Below are positions 59,705-64,000 of a stretch of DNA of 64,000 nt, in pieces. Both the position numbers and the translations under genes were made by a program. This stretch comes from Corynebacterium sp. p3-SID1241 (lineage in GTDB: Bacteria > Actinomycetota > Actinomycetes > Mycobacteriales > Mycobacteriaceae): contig JALXWS010000001.1 of NCBI GenBank assembly GCA_025144025.1, positions 186,001 to 250,000 on the forward strand, written 5' to 3'. A model generated the notes under the pieces. It ran no database searches. It saw only the letters and a list, made by a program, of their open reading frames with translations, and had not been told where the DNA came from. Within the stretch, counting starts at the first letter, position 1; each line of letters begins with the position of its first letter.

Positions 59705-60172
59705 TTAGTATGCAGCGGTGACGTTGTCATAACCGTTGATCTTCAGCGCATCCATGATGCGCTGAACCGCCGCCTCATCCTTTTCTGGGGTTATAGGTCT
59801 CCGGGAAGGTCACGTGAGCGGAGTGGTCATCCTTGAACTCAATATTCATGAATTCGTGGCCCACCTCCTGGGTAGCTAGTGCCAGCTCGCGTTGCACAGC
59901 CAACTTGCCGCTTTGCAGGTTGCCACCATTGAAACCAGGATCGACTTCTTCAGAGCCTTCTGCAGTCCCACCATTGATGACATCTCCTTGTAACCGGTGA
60001 TGCGGCCGTTTTCCGCATGGGCACCCGGCTGCTGATCTGGTGCGGACTGCTGGCCGGTCTTCGCCGGATCCGGCTGGGACAACTGATCTTGAGCATCGAC
60101 TGGGCCGGTGGAACCCGCGAAGGGCATGATTGCAGCGACTGCGGTAGCAAGCAGGGAGGAAATAGACGACAT
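59705..60172 (-). pseudogene. Frameshifted secreted protein gene
   Basis: Starting at ATG 60172: signal-like MSSISSLLATAVAAIMPFAG, a Gln/Pro/Asp linker and GYKEMSSMVGLQKALKK. Then a -1 shift near 59942-59950 moves to DPGFNGGNLQSGKLAVQREL and on to HVTFPETYN. A +1 shift in a CCCC run (59787-59790) returns to the first frame, PEKDEAAVQRIMDALKING, ending VTAAY. The three parts read as one protein of about 150 residues, so the gene is either inactivated or contains two assembly errors. Family not recognised. Confidence 0.72.
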
Positions 60173-60372
60173 AAGAATCACCTTAGATGTAGATGATTGC
60201 AAACTAAGATTGGCTGTAACGACAATGAATATATATCGCCATACCTGCAACCCTATTAATCAATAAAGGTCTCCTGTCAGACAATTTGACCCGCGGTCCC
60301 TACCCAAACACAACCAAAACATAGGAAGTGTTTCCACGATCACTAGAGTCCGCCCCCCAAGAAAAGCGCATG
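60173..60372. other. AT-rich gap upstream of the frameshifted gene
   Basis: About 200 bases of unusually AT-rich sequence for this window, no gene. Probably holds the promoter of the frameshifted gene; no clear -10/-35 pair picked out. Confidence 0.4.
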
Positions 60373-60408
60373 AAAAATCCCCCTGCCCCGCTAATACGGA
60401 GAGGGGGA
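60373..60408 (-). terminator. Terminator of the rpsH-rplO operon
   Basis: Minus strand TCCCCCT pairs with AGGGGGA, enclosing further CCG/CGG pairs, followed by TTTTTC. Located 22 bases past the rplO stop. Confidence 0.85.
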
Positions 60409-60429
60409 CGAAAATCTACTTGAAAGAGA

Positions 60430-60876
60430 TTACTTGGTGTTGGCGGATCCGCCAGCAGCCTCGATCTTCTCTACAGCAGACTTGGAGAACTTATCAGCGG
60501 TGACGTTCAACTTAACGTTGATGTCGCCGTTGCCCAGAACCTTGACCGGCTTATTAGCGCGGACCAGGCCAGCAGCTGCGATGTCAGCAACGGTGATGTC
60601 GCCGCCATCTGCGAACTTCTCAGCAAGGTCAGCAACGTTGACTACCTGGTACTCAACGTGGTTCGGGTTCTTGAAGCCCTTCAGCTTAGGCAGACGCATG
60701 TGGATCGGCATCTGGCCACCCTCGAAAGCAGCAGGTACCTGCTTACGAGCACCGGTGCCCTTGGTACCGCGACCAGCGGTCTTACCCTTGGAAGCCTCAC
60801 CGCGACCGACGCGGGTCTTAGGCTTATTTGCTCCTGCGGTTGGGCGCAGGTCGTGCAGCTTGATGATATCAGCCAT
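60430..60876 (-). CDS. rplO: 50S ribosomal protein L15
   Basis: A 148-residue L15: [20 protein letters not shown], the glycine-rich [16 protein letters not shown] and [18 protein letters not shown]. Last gene of the rpsH-rplF-rplR-rpsE-rpmD-rplO block. Confidence 0.98.
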   Translation of the reverse strand: MADIIKLHDLRPTAGANKPKTRVGRGEASKGKTAGRGTKGTGARKQVPAAFEGGQMPIHMRLPKLKGFKNPNHVEYQVVNVADLAEKFADGGDITVADIAAAGLVRANKPVKVLGNGDINVKLNVTADKFSKSAVEKIEAAGGSANTK

Positions 60877-60879
60877 GGT

Positions 60880-61065
60880 TTACTCCCCTGCCACTTCTTC
60901 GACGGTGACCAGGTGGCGAACCTTCTGAACCATACCGCGAACGATCGGGGTGTCCTGCTTCACTACGGACTGACCGATGCGCTTGAGGCCAAGAGCCTCA
61001 ATGTTCTTGCGGTGGTTCGGATTGGTGCCCACCAGGCCCTTTACCTGTGTAATCTTCAGAGCCAT
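60880..61065 (-). CDS. rpmD: 50S ribosomal protein L30
   Basis: A 61-residue L30: [20 protein letters not shown] then [17 protein letters not shown] and [19 protein letters not shown] end. Short form usual in bacteria. Confidence 0.97.
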   Translation of the reverse strand: MALKITQVKGLVGTNPNHRKNIEALGLKRIGQSVVKQDTPIVRGMVQKVRHLVTVEEVAGE

Positions 61066-61068
61066 TGT

Positions 61069-61692
61069 TTATGCCTCCTGACCTGCGCGCTTGCGCAGCA
61101 TACGGGCCGGGGTGACCTCTTCGAGGGACTTGCCACGGCGTGCGGCAACCTCTTCAGGGCGAACCAGCTGCTTGAGGCCGTCCACGGTAGCGCGGACGAC
61201 GTTGAGTGCATTGTCGGAGCCCAGAGACTTCGACAGGATGTCCTGCACGCCAGCGCATTCGAGCACTGGACGAGCAGCACCACCAGCGATAACACCGGTA
61301 CCAGGTGCGGCAGGCTTCATCATGACGATGCCAGCTGCGTCGCGACCCTCAACCGGGTGGGTGATGGTGCCGGCAATCATTGGAACGCGGAAGAAGTTCT
61401 TGCGAGCCTCTTCAGCGCCCTTCTGGATTGCGGCCGGGACTTCCTTGGCCTTGCCGTAGCCAACGCCAACCTGACCCTGGCCGTCACCGACGACGACGAG
61501 GGCGGTAAAGGACATGTTGCGGCCACCCTTAACGGTCTTGGAGACGCGGTTAATGGTCACAACGCGCTCGATGTACTTATCGCGCTCGTTGTCCTGATGG
61601 TTACGACGATCGTTGCGGCGGCCGTTGCCACCGCGGTTGTTCTTGTTGTTCTCGGCGGAGCGTCCGCCGTCACGCTGTTCACGGTCCGACAT
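61069..61692 (-). CDS. rpsE: 30S ribosomal protein S5
   Basis: A 207-residue S5. An Arg/Asn-rich N-terminal extension of about 40 residues is followed by [20 protein letters not shown], then [20 protein letters not shown] and [17 protein letters not shown]. Helps decoding fidelity and helicase activity of the 30S subunit. Confidence 0.98.
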   Translation of the reverse strand: MSDREQRDGGRSAENNKNNRGGNGRRNDRRNHQDNERDKYIERVVTINRVSKTVKGGRNMSFTALVVVGDGQGQVGVGYGKAKEVPAAIQKGAEEARKNFFRVPMIAGTITHPVEGRDAAGIVMMKPAAPGTGVIAGGAARPVLECAGVQDILSKSLGSDNALNVVRATVDGLKQLVRPEEVAARRGKSLEEVTPARMLRKRAGQEA

Positions 61693-61732
61693 TAGGCGTT
61701 CCTTCCGTTGATGTTTCCGTTGACGATGATCA

Positions 61733-62134
61733 TTAGAACTTCAGACCACCTTCACGTGCGGCGTCAGCCAGCGCAGCGACGCGGCCGTGGTACTTGTAGC
61801 CTGCGCGGTCAAATACGACGTGCTCGATGCCAGCGGCCTTTGCGCGCTCGGCAACCAGCTCGCCTACCTTAGCGGCCTTGGCCTTCTTATCGCCCTCGAG
61901 TGCACGAACGTCCGCCTCCATGGAGGATGCGGAGACCAGGGTGTGTCCTGCCAGGTCATCGATGACCTGGACGTGCATGTGGCGGGAGGAGCGGTGAAGA
62001 ACCAGCCGCGGTGCCTCAGGGGTGCCACGCAGGGTCTTACGGATACGGAAGTGACGGCGTGCGCGTGCTTCGCGACGACGGGAGGAGATATCCTTGCCGA
62101 CTGGAGTGCGCTTGGTGTTTTCAGTGTTTGCCAT
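61733..62134 (-). CDS. rplR: 50S ribosomal protein L18
   Basis: A 133-residue L18: [39 protein letters not shown], and [19 protein letters not shown]. Binds 5S rRNA. Confidence 0.98.
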   Translation of the reverse strand: MANTENTKRTPVGKDISSRRREARARRHFRIRKTLRGTPEAPRLVLHRSSRHMHVQVIDDLAGHTLVSASSMEADVRALEGDKKAKAAKVGELVAERAKAAGIEHVVFDRAGYKYHGRVAALADAAREGGLKF

Positions 62135-62137
62135 TGC

Positions 62138-62674
62138 TTACTTACCCGTCTTTCCGACCTTGCGACGGATCTGCTCGCCTTCGTAGCGAATACCCTTGCC
62201 CTTGTAAGGATCGTCCTTACGCAGACGGCGGATATTAGCGGCGATCTGTCCGACTAGTTGCTTGTCAATACCGGTAATGGACAGCTTGGTTGCGCCGTCC
62301 ACTGCGAAGGTAATTCCCTCCGGAGCCTCGATGAGGATCGGGTGGGAGTAGCCCAGGCTGAATTCCAGGTCCTTACCCTTCTGCTGAACACGGTAGCCAA
62401 CACCGAAGATTTCCATCTTGATGGTGTAGCCCTCGGTCACGCCAACAACGGCGTTGTTCAGCAGGGAGCGGGACAGACCGTGCAGCGCACGGTGCTTGCG
62501 GTGGTCATCAGGGCGGGAGACGGACAGGACGCCGTCTTCCAGGTTGATGGCGATAGGCTCTGGAACGTTAACGCTCTGGGTGCCCTTAGGGCCCTTAACC
62601 TCAACGTCTTGGCCGTTGATCTTGATTTCGACGCCGTTTGGTACGGCGATTGGTGCTAGACCGACTCGAGACAT
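62138..62674 (-). CDS. rplF: 50S ribosomal protein L6
   Basis: A 178-residue L6: [20 protein letters not shown], the two L6 repeats, and [20 protein letters not shown] near the C-terminus. Confidence 0.98.
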   Translation of the reverse strand: MSRVGLAPIAVPNGVEIKINGQDVEVKGPKGTQSVNVPEPIAINLEDGVLSVSRPDDHRKHRALHGLSRSLLNNAVVGVTEGYTIKMEIFGVGYRVQQKGKDLEFSLGYSHPILIEAPEGITFAVDGATKLSITGIDKQLVGQIAANIRRLRKDDPYKGKGIRYEGEQIRRKVGKTGK

Positions 62675-62689
62675 GTGTCAAACCTCCCT

Positions 62690-63073
62690 TTACCAGACGT
62701 AGGCGAGAACTTCTCCGCCTACGCCCTTCTCCTCAGCCTGACGGTCAGTCAGCACGCCGTGGGACGTGGAGATGATAGCCACGCCCAGGCCGCCCAAGAC
62801 CTGTGGCAGTTCGGTGGACTTTGCGTACACACGCAGACCCGGCTTAGACACGCGACGCAGGCCAGACAGGGAGCGCTCGCGGTTGTTGTACTTCAGCTCG
62901 AGGGACAGGGTGTGGCCCTCAACGGTGTAGTCAGCGATGTAGCCTTCCTGCTTCAAGATGTCAGCAATATTTGCCTTCAGCTTGGAGGTAGGCATCGACA
63001 CGGTGTCATGGTGCGCATTACTTGCGTTGCGCACGCGCGACAGCATGTCGGCAATAGGATCAGTCATAGTCAT
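62690..63073 (-). CDS. rpsH: 30S ribosomal protein S8
   Basis: A 127-residue S8: [40 protein letters not shown], and [20 protein letters not shown]. First gene of this block. In most bacteria rplE and rpsN precede it; here the upstream neighbour is the divergent DUF6457/fdhD pair, as in C. glutamicum. Confidence 0.98.
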   Translation of the reverse strand: MTMTDPIADMLSRVRNASNAHHDTVSMPTSKLKANIADILKQEGYIADYTVEGHTLSLELKYNNRERSLSGLRRVSKPGLRVYAKSTELPQVLGGLGVAIISTSHGVLTDRQAEEKGVGGEVLAYVW

Positions 63074-63428
63074 ATGAGTGACCGTGTACCTTTCTCGTTG
63101 CGGTTCCCGTGCTCACCAAAGCGTTCTCCGTGTGATTTCGGGCTACTCACGCTCCCCACGGTCAATACCGCGAGGCGCTCGCCACCCTTTGATTCAGACA
63201 ACGGTCCGCTATCTACGGCGAGGGGCCTACAACAAAGTTGATGTTCAGTTCTTGCATCGGCTCGGCGCTTTCTGCAGCTCAGCGCACCAAAATTCGCAAT
63301 GACTTAGGCACGCCAACGCCTCAGCGCAAGCACGAGGTACTATGATACGCCATAACCTGCGGTTTTCCAAATGGTCCCACTCCTTCATTAAAGTCGGGAC
63401 CTGCACGAACGCATATAAGGAGTTAGTC
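63074..63428. promoter_or_regulatory. rpsH-DUF6457 intergenic region
   Basis: 355 bases without a gene. TACTATGAT at 63338-63346 is a -10 candidate for the plus-strand genes. No convincing rpsH promoter pair could be chosen. A partial repeat GCGCTGAG occurs twice on the minus strand (near 63285 and 63325). Confidence 0.35.
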
Positions 63429-63677
63429 ATGAGCGAGACGCACGAGGACCCCATCCAATCCGCACACGAGTGGCTCGAAGAAGCCGCCCGTCTCCTCGGC
63501 CTTGATCCTCAGGAGGCAACCGCACTCACCCGCGAGATCCTGGACCTCACCAAGGACGTCGCGCACAATCGCTCCCGCCCCGCGGCCCCACTTACTGCTT
63601 TCCTCGTGGGCCTTGCCTCCAGCAACGTGGATGAAGCCCGTAGCAATATTGACGCCCTAAAGGAGGTACTACGGTAA
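63429..63677 (+). CDS. DUF6457-like small protein upstream of fdhD
   Basis: An 82-residue acidic helical protein: SAHEWLEEAARLLGLDPQEA, VAHNRSRPAAPLTAFLVGLA, ending NIDALKEVLR. AAGGAG lies before ATG 63429. Its stop overlaps the fdhD start (TAATG). Proteins of this kind sit beside molybdenum-cofactor and formate dehydrogenase genes in actinobacteria; specific function unknown. Confidence 0.82.
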   Translation: MSETHEDPIQSAHEWLEEAARLLGLDPQEATALTREILDLTKDVAHNRSRPAAPLTAFLVGLASSNVDEARSNIDALKEVLR

Positions 63678-64000
63678 TGGCCGGCCGCAAGAATTCCACT
63701 TTCGCCGTCACTAAGGTCCGCTTGGGAGATGGTCTGCAGATCGATACCCGCGCCGATACCGTCGCCGGCGAGGAGCCACTCGAAATCCGCGTGGGCGGTC
63801 AGACCATTACCACCACCATGCGCACTCCCAGCCATGACGTGGAGCTAGCGCACGGTTTCCTACATTCGGAAGGCCACATTGCTTCGCTTGGCGACGTCGC
63901 CGAGGCCCGCTACTGCGCCGGCGCCACCGTCGAAGGCATGAATACCTACAATTTGCTCGACGTCGAACTTACAAAAAAGAATGTGCTCGACCTCAGCGAT
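63677..64000 (+). CDS. fdhD: Formate dehydrogenase sulfurtransferase FdhD, 3' end outside window
   Basis: The first 108 residues of FdhD: VAGEEPLEIRVGGQTITTTM, RTPSHDVELAHGFLHSEGHI. FdhD transfers sulfur from IscS to the molybdenum cofactor of formate dehydrogenase. The sequence runs off the window, so the catalytic cysteine loop is not seen. A formate dehydrogenase gene is expected downstream. Confidence 0.93.
   Translation, partial: MAGRKNSTFAVTKVRLGDGLQIDTRADTVAGEEPLEIRVGGQTITTTMRTPSHDVELAHGFLHSEGHIASLGDVAEARYCAGATVEGMNTYNLLDVELTKKNVLDLSD

Noticed and set aside
60658..61695. 345-codon plus-strand frame over rplO, rpmD and rpsE
   Set aside because: Antisense of ribosomal protein genes.

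Overview
The window is about 60% GC and looks like a chromosomal segment of a Corynebacterium (Actinobacteria, mycolate group). The evidence is gene order. The run guaA, guaB3, guaB, rsdA/sigD, whcB, groEL/groES, tsaD-rimI-tsaB-tsaE-alr, glmS, glmM, rpsI-rplM, ESX-4, truA, rplQ-rpoA-rpsD-rpsK-rpsM, infA, map-adk-secY, then rplO to rpsH with fdhD next to it, follows the order known from C. glutamicum and largely that of Mycobacterium tuberculosis. The species cannot be fixed by eye; a group making 10-methyl-branched fatty acids is suggested by the gene pair at 56.8-59.6 kb. Most genes, and all ribosomal genes, lie on the minus strand.

Layout. 0-3.3 kb: imuA'/imuB SOS mutagenesis genes (imuB cut by the left edge), a small membrane protein and an HNH endonuclease preceded by two perfect DnaA boxes. 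3.4-8.2 kb: guanine nucleotide synthesis. 8.3-10.7 kb: sigma-D, its anti-sigma factor and a WhiB regulator. 10.7-13.2 kb: a UvrA-like gene remnant and groES-groEL under a CIRCE element. 13.2-16.9 kb: an ABC exporter divergent from a NarL-type two-component system. 17-25 kb: secreted phosphatase, t6A tRNA-modification genes (tsaD, B, E), rimI, a putative AspT-type transporter and alr. 25.3-26.9 kb: an ABC-F protein with an eight-codon leader peptide and a two-stem attenuator. 27-31.8 kb: glmS and a large FAD/Fe-S D-lactate dehydrogenase-like enzyme. 32-36.6 kb: an alpha/beta-hydrolase-like protein lacking the serine nucleophile, a three-gene operon for a Pro/Glu/Cys-rich protein, and glmM. 36.8-37.9 kb: rplM-rpsI. 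38.2-47.9 kb: a complete ESX-4 type VII secretion locus (esxT, esxU, an Rv3446c-like gene, eccC, eccD, mycP, eccB). 48-63.1 kb: truA, the alpha operon, infA, an L,D-transpeptidase, map-adk-secY, a methyltransferase/reductase pair for 10-methyl fatty acids, a frameshifted secreted protein and the rpsH-rplF-rplR-rpsE-rpmD-rplO block. 63.4-64 kb: a DUF6457-like gene and fdhD (cut by the right edge).

How parts fit. The best candidate for something undescribed is the operon at 32.8-35.1 kb. Its upstream region carries a 42-bp block, 35 of 42 bases identical without gaps to the block upstream of esxU, with an extracytoplasmic-sigma-like layout (GGAAC, 17 bases, AGTCC). This ties a Cys/Pro-rich, probably exported protein and two small helical partners to the ESX-4 regulon. 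The second is the ABC-F attenuator, whose leader codons can pair with bases on both sides of the ABC-F ribosome binding site. Many isolated genes seem to be leaderless: a TAnnnT -10 box lies 7-8 bases before the start codon at nine genes.
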